Source: Ciona intestinalis (Eukaryota; Chordata; Ascidiacea; Phlebobranchia; Cionidae). Taken from it: a stretch of 64,000 nucleotides of DNA. The stretch covers positions 3,028,433 to 3,092,432 of the forward strand of contig NC_020176.2 in assembly GCF_000224145.3 (NCBI RefSeq), in the 5' to 3' direction. The notes beneath the pieces are model-generated. The model was not told the DNA's origin. It worked only from the letters and a program-made list of their open reading frames with translations, and did not search any database. The stretch's first letter is position 1. Each line of letters starts with the position of its first letter. The position numbers and the translations under genes are program-made. Shown piece after piece: positions 20,155 to 31,900 of this stretch.

Positions 20155-22804
20155 TCAACGCTTAGGCCGCAAATGCCTCGTGTGAAAACTGTTCGCATGT
20201 TGCGCTTGGTCTTGTGTGCTTGACGGTCTAATGATTTGTACGTTTCCACTTTCCTCTTCAGTTTGTTGACCTTCTGGTGTAATAGCAAAGGGGAAAGTGA
20301 CGTTAATTGGTTTTAATGTCTTTGTTTCGCGATTCGGTCTGTTCTTTGGCCCCGCTGAACTGCTAGCTGAAGACCGTCGCGAGGTGGCAGCAGAGAGCTT
20401 GCTTTTCTTTTTCCCCTTGGGTGACATTTCGACCTCTTTTTGATTTCGTTCGTCTTGCTCACTTTTGGGTAATGGGGATTCGCATTGCGTTCCGAAGCAC
20501 TTTTTTGTCCCTTCTGAATCATCGTTGTTTGGATTAGATAGCGATCTGTAGTCTTGCCCTTTAGGTGAGTAAGGCATGATCCCATCGTCGCCACCTTGGC
20601 CGCCATCCACCCACGATACCCTTTTCCTCAGCGGTTGTTCGATTTTACGTATTCTAGAAAAACAGGTTCATTTTTCAGACATTAGTAATAAACGACGCTG
20701 TTTTGAGAAATTTCGCGAAAATAGTTTTGCAATTTTTCTTGCCCATGACCCAGCGTGAGTATATACAGATAAACCATGCTGTACGTTATACGATATATCA
20801 CCGAGAGATAAGATGCATACCACACGATATCTCATATTTTCCAATCATATTTTTGACAATTAAATTCGCAAGAAGACGGTTATATGATTCTGTAAATATT
20901 TATTGATTACTATATCATATAGGACAATGAAAAGTATAAAAACATGCTCCATCTATAAACCCATTTACTATATACAAACAAATCCCAATCAGGAAAAAAA
21001 ATATAAAAAACAAATAATTATTAACACCTCGTCATAGTTCTGTGGAAAGCAGTCATTCGTGACCTGCTCATGCAAGCAGAACGGACTCTGATTGGACTAG
21101 AATCCTCGTCACGTTTTGAATCCGACCAACCAAACGCCGGGTCCGATACCATGTAACTATGGTTGGCATTACCACTTCGTCCAAACTTCATTACAGGCGC
21201 ACATGCTGTGGCTGGCCGTATTCTTATGTCACGTGATCTGGGACACGGTTCTGAGAATCTACTGACTCCTGAGCTCGTCTTTAAGAAGCGAAGATAACGA
21301 GCGACTTCGTATTTCTCGTTTTCGATGACCTGAATTTAGGAGAATGGCAAATTAATCTTCACCTCCAAATATTGCATTATTTTAATAATAGCAAAAATAC
21401 CGCATTGACCTTTAGTATAGCCCCAGGAATCTTTGGGTAATTTTTGTTCAACGTTACCTAATAAATATTTTTTCGACGGAAATTTTAGCCAATTATAGTG
21501 GTATAATTAATGCGCATTTTTCCCGTATTAACCCGCCAAAAAAAATTAAATTTTCCGTGTGACTGATATATTTTGTGAGTCAGGCCCACTAATACAGAAC
21601 ATAAGTGTGTGCATTTGTTAAGCAATTTTTGCTTTACCATAACAGCAAAACTTATTTAGTGCAATTATATAAAAGGCCCAGAAAACCCAAAACGAGTCTA
21701 ACTTATTGTTTATAAAAACAATATATATAATTCGTAAGCAGTAACTAGCACCATCAGTCTCCCATTTAAATAGAAAGAATGTCCCCTTATACAAAACACA
21801 AATTTCTGAATACGATATTTGTTTACACACAACATAGATGTACAGACAAACAACCTATAAGTTAACCAAGGCCTGCATTGATAAGCTGAACGCCTGCGGG
21901 TTTAAGCAAGAAAACGCTTAGAATTCGTGAAAGTTTTGTAATTTCTTAAACTTACAACCCACTTCCTCAAATTACTTTTTGGTTGCTTTTCAAAATGATA
22001 ACAGACGGTTACAAACACAAACTTTTGAGTTAAGCCGAATGTCATTTTAAACTTGAGCGCGTATTCCCACGAATACTTAACTATGTAGCCGCACTCAAAT
22101 CCATGTACCAGCTTGCGCAATCGAAATTCGGTAAAATTAGATTCGAACTCTTCACGTCTTTTGTAATCTAGCATCAGATATAATTGACGGATTTAGTGCT
22201 GCTACCTTATTACAGACCATTATAACAGGCGCGTGTGGTTTAAGGGCGTCGGAAAATCGCCGCAGAATCTTTTCTCGGTGTGTGATTTATTTTGGCCGAA
22301 AAGATTTTTCAGTACGCCCGAGGTTAGTCGTTGGGAAACATCCAAAAAAGTTTCCCGAGTCCCTATATGGTGTTTTATCGTTACTTACCGACGTGTATAT
22401 ATATGCACAGAATTTAATTTAATAAAGGAAAACTATGACCATGCATTACCTGTTAAGTATTCATTTAGAAACGGACCAGAATAGTTGTGTCTATCTTATA
22501 CATGCACCCATATATTCCAATACTATACACATATAATTACCCATCATAAATCGCATGCATACCTTAAGCTTCTTTCTAATATTGTTCTCGAGGATCTCGA
22601 TTTGGTTCATGCACGTCCGCGACTGCATCAAGTTGATCCTCTGCGCACGGTCGAACTGACTCGGACGCTTTCTGTCTGTTGTGTACCGACTTTGAGCTCG
22701 TACCTCACCCATATTAAATCGTCCGATCCAAAAAGGTATTTTCGACAAAAACTCGTGGCCTCGGTGGGCGGCTTCCTGGTATAAAATATCCCAATGTTTC
22801 TTTA
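20155..22804 (-). CDS. Unrecognised protein with coiled-coil segment and basic Ser-rich tail (5' end uncertain)
   Basis: Three exons that share one phase-consistent frame: about 22563-22804, 21028-21329 and 20155-20653, at least 347 residues. The first exon carries WDILYQEAAHRGHEFLSKIP and a charged helical stretch ending LENNIRKKLK, which runs directly into VIENEKYEVARYLRFLK of the second, as expected for a helix split by an intron. The last exon has LRKRVSWVDG, resembling an RVxF-type PP1-docking motif, then a Lys/Ser/Pro-rich disordered tail. The second intron uses a weak donor (AG|GTGTTA); unspliced, the frame stops two codons later, so a shorter isoform ending at 21021 is possible. The start codon lies further upstream and was not found. 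The family is unknown to me. Confidence 0.5.
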
Positions 22805-24897
22805 CTGAAGCTGGTACTACAACGGCTTGGAAGTATCAACTTTAACAAACAGATAATCTTTCCGCTCTGCTATATTTGTTGACACTTCAACCTATTTCAC
22901 AATACGATCCGGACATTCGACCCTTAGATTAATATTGGAATTAGCTAGCCGTACATTACAAGCATACATCTGCTTTTGTACGACGACGCCTTAAGACGCT
23001 CAGAACCAGACTCGCTCGTGTTATGATTTCTGTATCAAACTACAGTGTTTAGGAAACAACAGGTCTCAAGTTACAAATTCTTTTATCTCAAATCTAACTC
23101 GTCGTATAGTGAAGCAGTCACGCTTACATGGATCCCAGTGCTTGACATTCAAGTCGAAAGTGGATTTCTTATGTTTGCGTGTTATAGTAATGCTTTGTTT
23201 CACACGAAGACGTATAGACATAAGAGGCGACCTTTTGTGTTATTTGTTCGCCTTTATCTTATACAAACCCAAATGATAACGAACCTGTACAAAAGTTTAT
23301 ATAAGACACATTAAATACATTCATTGATTAATACATTCCATTAATTTATTCATTTGTTTAAATTAAACTCTTTTTTCTTTTTTTCATATGCGCATTCTGT
23401 ATAATTGAAACAACTTTTACCAGTGCGTCATCTGTATAACATACCGCTCGTTTATTACAGTAATTAACATTAGGGAGCCTGAAAACAGGACACAGAATGT
23501 AATTTTCGCATTAGTATCGAGATGTATACGCTAATTCGAAAAAGTACGTGACTAATTCCACATAGTTTAGGTTTGAACATGTTTAATTGCACAACCAACT
23601 TGCGACACAGTACGCACGCTAATACCATGCATGGCTGTACCAGCGTAATTGCGGAAAAATCTCAAACGAAATGACGCACTGACGAGACATCCCTCATTAC
23701 GTAGCATGGCACCGAGCCATGGTGTTACTCAACAATAATAACGCAATAAAATTTACATCGATTATAATCCGAGTAAAGTTTACGTCTAGTCGCGATAGTA
23801 ATGCCATGCAAAGGGTTGGTACTTAAATAAATGTCAAGGCACACAACGGCACATATTAATGCACGCGATCGGGCCATTTCAATTTTCGGACAGTGACGCA
23901 ATTTAGCGTAGGCGTAAATCGCCCAGCTATTTTAGGATTTTTAAGCCCATTTCGCATTTGCCACGATACGGGACTGATAATAAACTATTAATGTCGCGAT
24001 GATTTTAATACCAAATCACGCCCAGGATTTTACAAGACCTACCCAGCTGGCGACGGTATAAAATAGAACGGGCTTTGAAAAATGTACCAGACAGATTATT
24101 GTGTAGTTAGATCCTGTACAAGACAACGCGGCATTTATATTTGCTATCTATAGAATGCGCCGGAAACGGTTAATGCAGACTTAAAACCGTTGGTATATAG
24201 ACGTAGGCTATGTAAAGGGGAAAAAGTTCTGATCTAAATTTTCGCCAGCATTGGTTTTTGAAGTAATGTTTTTGTCGCCATTTTTTGAAAGATCAGACAT
24301 GACACGCTAATAGTTTGAATAATGTCGCTTACGTAATTTGAGTGCGTAACGGGAAGATAAATCGTCGTTTGACAATGTCATGTCGTAGGTCATACGTAAT
24401 GATATGTAAGTGGGCTTTTACTGCGGGCGGATATTATGCAATTAGAGAATCTTGTGTATTGCGTTGTACGAGAAATACGACATTTTGAAGTGAAATACTG
24501 ACGCAAAGCGTGGGGAATCGATGGCTGTTGCCGCACAAAAACTTTGCGATTTTAATTGCACTTAAGTACTTTTAGCATCCGAAAACATTTTATTGCTACA
24601 TAGTTTCCAATTTTGTACTTATGGCCAGCCGCGTAAGTTGTAATAATGATATTTCTGTCTTGGCAATTACATCTAATACACTCATAATTACACGATGGTG
24701 CGCGTGTTATACTCTTCAAATTACGTCATTTTAAGAGTCCAAGTCAATTCAGCGTTTTCTAAAGCTGCATTTACATACAAGTTTTAGCATCATTCTGTCG
24801 GTGGTATAGGCCCTAATTTTGCTGAAAAGTGACGTCATGACCTTGCAGAAAAAGGCAGTAAATATGCGATCAGATCGTAACACCGCAGCGCAGGCAG
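22805..24897. other. Intergenic, nothing firmly recognised
   Basis: Contains the unplaced 5' end of the gene to the left and the upstream region of the LRR gene to the right. A TATA-like GGTATAAAATAG at about 24055 could mark an extra transcription start, but no matching reading frame follows. Confidence 0.4.
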
Positions 24898-24905
24898 TAT
24901 ATAAG
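24898..24905 (+). promoter_or_regulatory. TATA box of the LRR gene
   Basis: TATATAAG lies 74 bases before the LRR start codon. That spacing places transcription start near 24930 and gives a short 5' UTR. No upstream intron is needed. Confidence 0.6.
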
Positions 24906-24971
24906 TAAGCTACGAAGTGCTAATCTACCATTCTTATACAGACGTTAAACTGTTACAATAAGATAAATAAA

Positions 24972-27900
24972 ATGTATGCTATTAAGCGGTTCGGTTTGTT
25001 TTGTACTTTGCTGTTACTTGCTGGAACTTCTGTAGCCCAAATATCAAGTAAGTGTTTGCATTAATCGGTGTGTTTAAGTTCTTGTTCGTTAGAAACCACT
25101 CATTTTTATTTAAACTAAAATTTAACAGTGTAAGTATAAAACGTTTGTTCCCTTATTTAACTTAGCAGTTAATTTGTATGTCACGCTTGCAAAAAAAAAA
25201 AACTCGCGATAACGGAAATCACATTTTATAAATGAGATTAAAAATGTGCTTTCTTCGTTAAATTTTGTGTGCAATTTACTCATAACATAAGTTTTCGAAT
25301 AGAGTAACAAAGATCAAAGAATACAACGAAAGGAATTAGCAGAATAAACGACAGTCGTTAAAATATTGTCGGCTTTATCAGATCATATATGACTTTATAT
25401 TTATCTTTCAGATTTAAGCAACTGCAGTCGAACTGAGGCGTCCTGGGGACCTGAAAGCGTGATTGAAATCACGTGCGCAAGGCTGGGCTTTTCGACCATA
25501 ACACGACCGTTTATATCTTCGCTGTTGCACGAAAATATTCGTCGCAACGAAGGAAGTAAGTTGAAGTTATTTTTGAATAAAAACCTTAACCTTGCGCCGT
25601 GCTGTACCTACGCATCAGTGTTTTATTTATGGAGCCATGTTCGGGTTTCTTATGATAAGAATCAAGCCAAGATAAATGGTACCGAATGATACGGTATACA
25701 AATAACTACCCACAAATTCTATTATGTACAGCGCGTGATACAATAGCGGTTAGTGCGTCTTCATCTTTTGTAGAGCGGTTGTGGGTGCAAGACTCGACGC
25801 TGGTACCATTATGGGCGTTTGTTGTCCTTGAGCAAGACATTTAACGATAATTGCTACAACCCAGTGGCCACTTGGTGGTTTGTCAAAAGTGTCAGCCATG
25901 TATTACAAAAATAAAACATACCCAGCACAGAGTTACAAATGTGGCAACTTATAAGAAGGCACGACATGGCCCACTTACATTGAGTGGGTAATAGGCACGA
26001 GTAGAGCACCCGTGTTATAAAGACCATCCTTGCCCTCCCGCCACACAAGAATATACAAGCTATGTTTATTAATTTACAGAGCAACAACGAGGTGTGGTTA
26101 TTGATACGGTGTTGTCGAAGCGTAGTTTCAATATAAAGCTGGAAGATTTAAATGTGGCAGAAATTGCAGATGGAAGTTTCGCAGATGCTAAAGACGTTAA
26201 AGTAAAAACCAAACCTAATTAGAAGATTTTTATATAGAATAACCTAATTATGTAAACACTAAATTAAAAGCCAATTTAAATATTTTGTCTAGCAAATAAT
26301 AATTTATAATATTTCTTTAGTAAATCATTGGTGTGGACTCAGATTATTTTTTTATTGTAATCTTTTTATAAACCCATCAAAAATATATATTTGTATTAAC
26401 ATGCACAATATACCAGCAGTTAACTCTGGCGTTTTAAAATCCCCTGCCTACTGAAGATTCGGTTTTATAATTCATATATTCAAACATTAAAGGTGAATCA
26501 TAAACCTGTATTTATCCATTAGGCCGTGTAAAAACCATCTAAACTTTCGACCTTTGTATTTATTTCTCTGTTTATACGGCCCGTTCTACAAAACAAAGAT
26601 TGAAACCATTTAATTGCCGCAGGTGTTGAACCTTGTGGGGAACGCAATTCAACAACTGAAACCGCTCGCCATGACTGGCCTTACATCTCTTAAGAATTTG
26701 TTTTTGGGTTCAAACGACATCAATATCATCTATCCTGGCTCCTTCGTCGAGCTGAGGAGTCTTGATTGGTTGGATTTGTCGCGAAACAAGATTTCCGAAT
26801 TCTCCTACACGACGTTCATGGGACTGAGTATGGTAGGTTTGGGTTTTAAATTAAATATAAATAGATTTTGTTACAATTGTCTTCATTTTTAGGATTGTGA
26901 CACAATATAAACATAGCAGGCCATATATATATGACAAAATTATCTTTATTTACAAACGTTTTGATTTTTCGCCATTTAAACAAAACCTTGGTTGCAACTC
27001 ATTAGAAACACAGTAAAGTTTAGACAGCTGTAAAAGGCAAACAAGTAAACATAAGCGCGTTTTGTACAAAGTCGAAATTTAATAACTGTACTTTTTCTGT
27101 AGCTAAAATCTCTCAACTTGGAATACAACAATATCTCCGCCATTCGAACAGCTGGCTTTGGCGCACTCTTGCGGTTGGAAAATTTGTACCTTGAGGGCAA
27201 CAGAATTTCTTCTATTAACGGTGGCTCACTGGCTGGCATGTACAGCTTGCAGTTTCTGTCTTTAAAAAGAAACGAATTAAGCCGAATAGCCGATGGAACA
27301 TTTGCAGGAAATCCACAGCTAACACAACTAGATTTGTCTTGTAAGTTTATTAACTGCAATAAGTTACTGTTTCTAGGGATACAAATGCCCGATTTTAATT
27401 TGGTTATACAAAATCCTTAAACGTCGTGTAAATTTTTATTATAAATTCAGCACAAAATTGGTAACATCAATTTTAGAAATGCTTAGAATTAACAACGCTG
27501 TTTTAAATCGTGATGATCCGTTTAACAATTCCCTTAATATGATTTGCTTACTATACCAAATGTAAAGACAAAGGAGAATGAAAACATGAACCGCATCTTA
27601 TACCTCAACCTACTATATCTTAAAATATATTTTAATATTCCAGACAACCAAATTACGGAAATCAAATCTTCGACTTTTGTTGGTTTGACTGCATTGCGAA
27701 TTTTAAAACTTAATGGTAACATGATCAGCACAATAAAGGACCACGCGTTTACTCATGTACCTCAGCTGTCCGAACTTGATTTGTCTCATAATGGTGAGAA
27801 GATAGTTTTTTTAGTACTTAACAACTGATTTACTTTATATCCTATCAAAAATTAAACCGAGTTATACCCGTTTTATTTTAGCTTTGACTACGCTCCGAAG

Positions 27901-28722
27901 AAATATGTTCCTTGGTCTTGTAAACATCCATGTGTTAGATATATCAGAAAACTGGATGCACGGTACAGCTCTATCAACAGATGACACTTATGGGTCACCT
28001 AAATCCGATCTTGTAAGTAGTAACTCCCGTACCATTCACGCATGGCTGTCTCTAGCCCGGAGGTTACATGTTCAAGGCTCGACACTACTACCATTAATGT
28101 CGTTCGTAGCAAGACACTTAACGAGACTTAATTCAATCGAATGGGTTGTCTAAATTTTAACCATAATTATATATAAAGTTCCTTAAGGGTTTACAAGAAC
28201 AGGTGTTATACTGTCTTTTTTCTCGCCACAAGTGGGTATAGAAGTAACATTCATTTATTTATATATAATAGAGTGGGGGAAGATGGGACACATTCAGCAC
28301 ATAATATACAAAAAAACTCAGTAGTGTTTTAAACAATCAACAACGGTCTATAGGTCGTAAGGATGCAACTTTATAATGTTTCGAATGATTTTTGTTTACT
28401 ACTACATTACACGAGAATATGAAATAAAAGGCGTCCCATCTCCCTCATATCCTACTATTTGATCTGTTATAGCAAAGCAATCGTTTTACAAATTTAATGA
28501 TTTTTAGATTGAAGCTATTGGTATCATTTGCCGAAAGCCTGGTCTTTATTTTACTAATCTCCGAAACAACGGTTTGATTCCTATGCTAAACGTGAGTATT
28601 ATTCATTCAACTTTCATTTACATTCAGACCGGAAACTAATTTAGTATGTTTTACAGAATGTGACACAGCAAGCACTCGGGTTTGACTTTGCAGACGGTAC
28701 TCAACATTTCTGCGTGTTTTAA
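24972..28722 (+). CDS. Secreted leucine-rich-repeat protein
   Basis: Nine exons close in phase to 406 residues: 24972-25047, 25412-25555, 26080-26201, 26623-26832, 27103-27340, 27644-27793, 27882-28012, 28508-28591, 28657-28722. Exon 1 encodes a signal peptide (LFCTLLLLAGTSVAQ). Residues about 25-50 hold two cysteines in an LRRNT-like cap. From about residue 90 there are roughly eight 24-residue repeats of the LxxLxLxxNxI type, such as LDWLDLSRNKISEF, LENLYLEGNRISSI and LSELDLSHNALTTL. A short cysteine-containing C-terminal region (CRKPG, HFCVF) follows. There is no transmembrane segment, so it is likely extracellular. Which LRR subfamily it belongs to, and its ligand, cannot be told from sequence. 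An LRR immune or matrix role is only a guess. Confidence 0.85.
25735..26070. repeat. tRNA-related SINE, long copy
   Basis: A composite repeat in the intron between LRR exons 2 and 3. It has a tRNA-like part (GGTTAGTGCG, GGTGCAAGACTCGAC), then CTTGAGCAAGACATTTAACG, ACAACCCAGTGGCCACTTGG, and a tail with GCACGAGTAGAGCACCCGTG, GTTATAAAGACC and CCGCCACACAAG. The same modules recur across the window in both orientations. Confidence 0.6.
28015..28165. repeat. SINE fragment
   Basis: In an LRR intron. Modules TCTAGCCCGGAGGTTACATG, TTCAAGGCTCGACACTAC and GCAAGACACTTAACGAG match the body of the long copy at 25735. Confidence 0.5.
28265..28458. mobile_element. TIR element (MITE-like) in LRR intron
   Basis: About 195 bp, starting GAGTGGGGGAAGATGGGACA and ending GTCCCATCTCCCTCATATCC, with GCACATAATATACAAA and TTTAAACAATCAACAACGGT inside. 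It is the same family as 14025 and lies between LRR exons 7 and 8. Confidence 0.7.
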
Positions 28723-28974
28723 ATTGATTTTTTGCAAATTTAGTTCTTATGAGAGTTATATTCTTTTTTGCTGTATATTACCCAGATGTATATGTATATT
28801 TGTTTTTTTTCCCCTATTAATACAATACAGCTGGCGCAATGAAATACAAAAAACAATACAACAAGTAAGTGCACACACAGTGTGGATTTTATTGCAGACA
28901 AAAAATATGTGGTTATGGAAAAAGTATTAGTGCGCGCGCAAAACATACAGTGTTACAAAATATAAAAAAGTCTT

Positions 28975-28980
28975 TTTATT
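28975..28980 (-). terminator. Polyadenylation signal AATAAA of the SLC44 gene
   Basis: Reads AATAAA on the minus strand, 10 bases past the SLC44 stop, implying a very short 3' UTR. The LRR gene ends 268 bp away in the opposite direction, so the two are tail to tail. Confidence 0.5.
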
Positions 28981-28990
28981 GCCAATCCAA

Positions 28991-31900
28991 TTAACGTTCA
29001 AATGGATTTCGCAAGATCGTGTGCTCAAAACTAGCTGTTGGTCCCCGTGGCGTTGAAGGGGGGGCATTAAACCCAGGCAGCTCAACTATGCGTTGGCCAC
29101 CACTGTGGTAAGCTGCGAAATCGTCATGGATGGGCTTTTTGAATGGGTCAATAGTGTCATCGTCAGAAGAGTATCTCTCCATGCTTACGAATTCGACCTG
29201 TTTTTAATGGACGCTTATTACTCACTGAATCGAATGAACGTAGCTTCTTTGCCGTCGCGTGGGAGACGGGCTATGACAGTCGTTATGACATGGATGTTCT
29301 GTTTCATATACACCATATTTGCAAACTTTCGATTAAAGGGTGGAGTCTTACAGTATGGCACGCCATGGGACCCGGGATTTAGGCCAAAATTGTACCGTAT
29401 AATTTGTTTACGAGTTGTAATATAATGTTTTGGGTGATTTCTCCTCTGCATGACTTACATAATATATACCTATTCAAGGGTCGGCGCAAATCTCTTTTAT
29501 ACGCCAACATTTTTACGACACTGTTTAGCTAAAACATACGTGGTGGTCAAGATTTTTACGTCGATTCTTGTACATCCCAGGTGTTACTGTTCTGGTATCA
29601 ATGAAGCGAGTTGAGCAGTTCATTTCCGACTCGTTTGAGGAGGAACTGTGATTATCTCGGTAGTGAAGAATTTCGTCCACAGATTGAACCCTAAGTATAA
29701 ACGTTACATAAGGATTTATTTATCATTCAGACAATTGAGGTAGCAGACCAACTTTGGCCGAAATGCTAGATGCTATATGCTATAGTCACATGACGTGCGT
29801 CGCAGTGGACAATCCTATACAGAATATACACGAACCGGTGATTTCAGTGGGTTGATTACGAGTAACTCAATACCAAATAAACTACATCGTTGTAAATCCT
29901 ATAACTTACGCTGGTCGAGCCCGCGGGTATCCAGTTTTTGGTCTCGGAGGACTGTCATACAGAGGACTTCGGGGAAGATACTTCATTAAGTCTTGAGGAG
30001 CAACTGGTCTCTCGAGAGAAGCAGTCGGTGTTGCCCTGCTGTCTGTTGATTTCTTTGTCAATTTCTTAAACCGGGGTTTAGACGGTGGGCTTGGTTCCTC
30101 CAATATTTGGCCTATAAATGAAAACAATATAACAACATGTCGCAATATTGTATGTCTACTAAGTAGGACGATAAAAGTGAATGAAAACTACTAAAACGTC
30201 CTTAGGATAACAGTATACTGGACAGAAAGTGATAAAATATCGCTTAACTTGCATTAAAAGTTACAATGTACGCTTTCACTACATTGCCTCATTTTTTATG
30301 TTACCTGGAACTAGCACCGGCTCGTATGGTTGTTTTGGTTTGTTAATAGGGGGTAAGGGCGTGACCGGACGAGAAGGGTCCTCGTCTGCTGGGGTCATGT
30401 CCAAACGCATTCTTAATGGCGACATCTCCCGTTCAAACTTTACTTGGTCTAACAAGAAGTCAAACGAATCGATGGTTGGTATGGAAACTTCGTCCAAACT
30501 TAAGTCGTCCATTGTATACGGTACAGTTGGACTGACGGACTTGGTGCCATCGTTTTTCGTGCGTTTTCCTTTCGCCGCACGTGGGCGCTTCAACTTCTTT
30601 GGGGTTTCGATATCAAGGACTGTGGTTTCGATATCGTGAACTGATGTAGTTTCGATATTGTGGACTGGGACGAAGAGGCGTTCGTTGTTTTCGTTGTTTT
30701 TGTCGTCGTCGTTTTTAGCGAAATATCGCTCGTGTTTTTGAATGAATTTCTCAAACCGATCACTGATGTAATGCTGTCGGAGAAAGTTGTCGTTAATCTG
30801 CCGATCGTGGCAATAAGACATGAACATGGTTTCAGCGGCGGTGTTGTAAAAGTTGAAAAAGCACGAAGTAACTGTATAGGCCAGGACACACGCTGGCACA
30901 ATCAAAGTAACGACTTCGCCATAATTCTCGGTTATTTGTACTTCAAGGTAGAAGTACATCAGCGAGATTGCTCCAACTGCGGTGAGGATCCCAGCAGCAA
31001 CTTTTCCAAGGTAGAGACAGAATCTGTTCTTTCTCAAAAGTGGGATTAACTGCGGGGCAATCGAATGCAGAACGGTAAATCCAACTTTACCGGACTGCAG
31101 GAATTTTTCGCCGTACATTCCAATTCGAATGTAGGACAACTGCGACAAGTATTCCAAAGTGAGTCCAGCAGGACGAACCTGGGCTGGTTTCGCCACGCTT
31201 GATAAAGAAGACAGAACGAGGCGTGGCAAGCGAGTGATCGGCTCAATAATGGAGCCAAGAGTTATCGAACCCAGCGAGCTCCTCAATGTGTGTACAAAAG
31301 GTTTAACTGTTGGGAAACACAACGAACAGTCACTGGCAGTTGCGTAATAGAAGATATACCAACTCAAGGCACCAGATACGATGCATTGGTTGCATCCATC
31401 CACGAAGGATAAGAACCACCAAGTTAAAATCAAATGCAGAATAAGCAGTCCGACAGTCTGTAGTACTGGCTCTGGGACATAAAGCACCATTCCATCGGCG
31501 TCTGGTCTCGGGGTGTAAATTGTAAGAAGATATAAAGAGACAGCCACGAAATAGAAGAAAATACCCAACTGAAATAAAAGGGTTACTAATGGCTGGGTAT
31601 ATATGGTGAGAATCTCCTGCAGCAACTCCGATACTTCAATGTTTAAATCAATGAGGAAAGAAATTGTTTTCCTGCTCCAGATCAAAATTGACAACAAGGT
31701 TAATGAAAACAAGCCACAAACTATACTTCCGATCAGTAGACGGATGTGCAGCGGGATCAACGTAACATAACCAACATGTTGGTCTTTTGCAGCTGAGGTG
31801 TCATCTGTGATTACAGGGTCGGCAATGGTTCCCATAATCACAACTGTATGTGTCGGCCAAGCCAAAATGGTGCGGTATATCAAAAAAGCGGTGCATGCGG

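Noticed and set aside
21902-22174. 90-codon minus-strand open frame inside the unrecognised gene
   Set aside because: The flanking exons join in phase without it, and no paired splice sites were found at its edges.
24048-24066. Second TATA-like promoter GGTATAAAATAG
   Set aside because: No open frame or exon follows at a suitable distance; left as a remark only.
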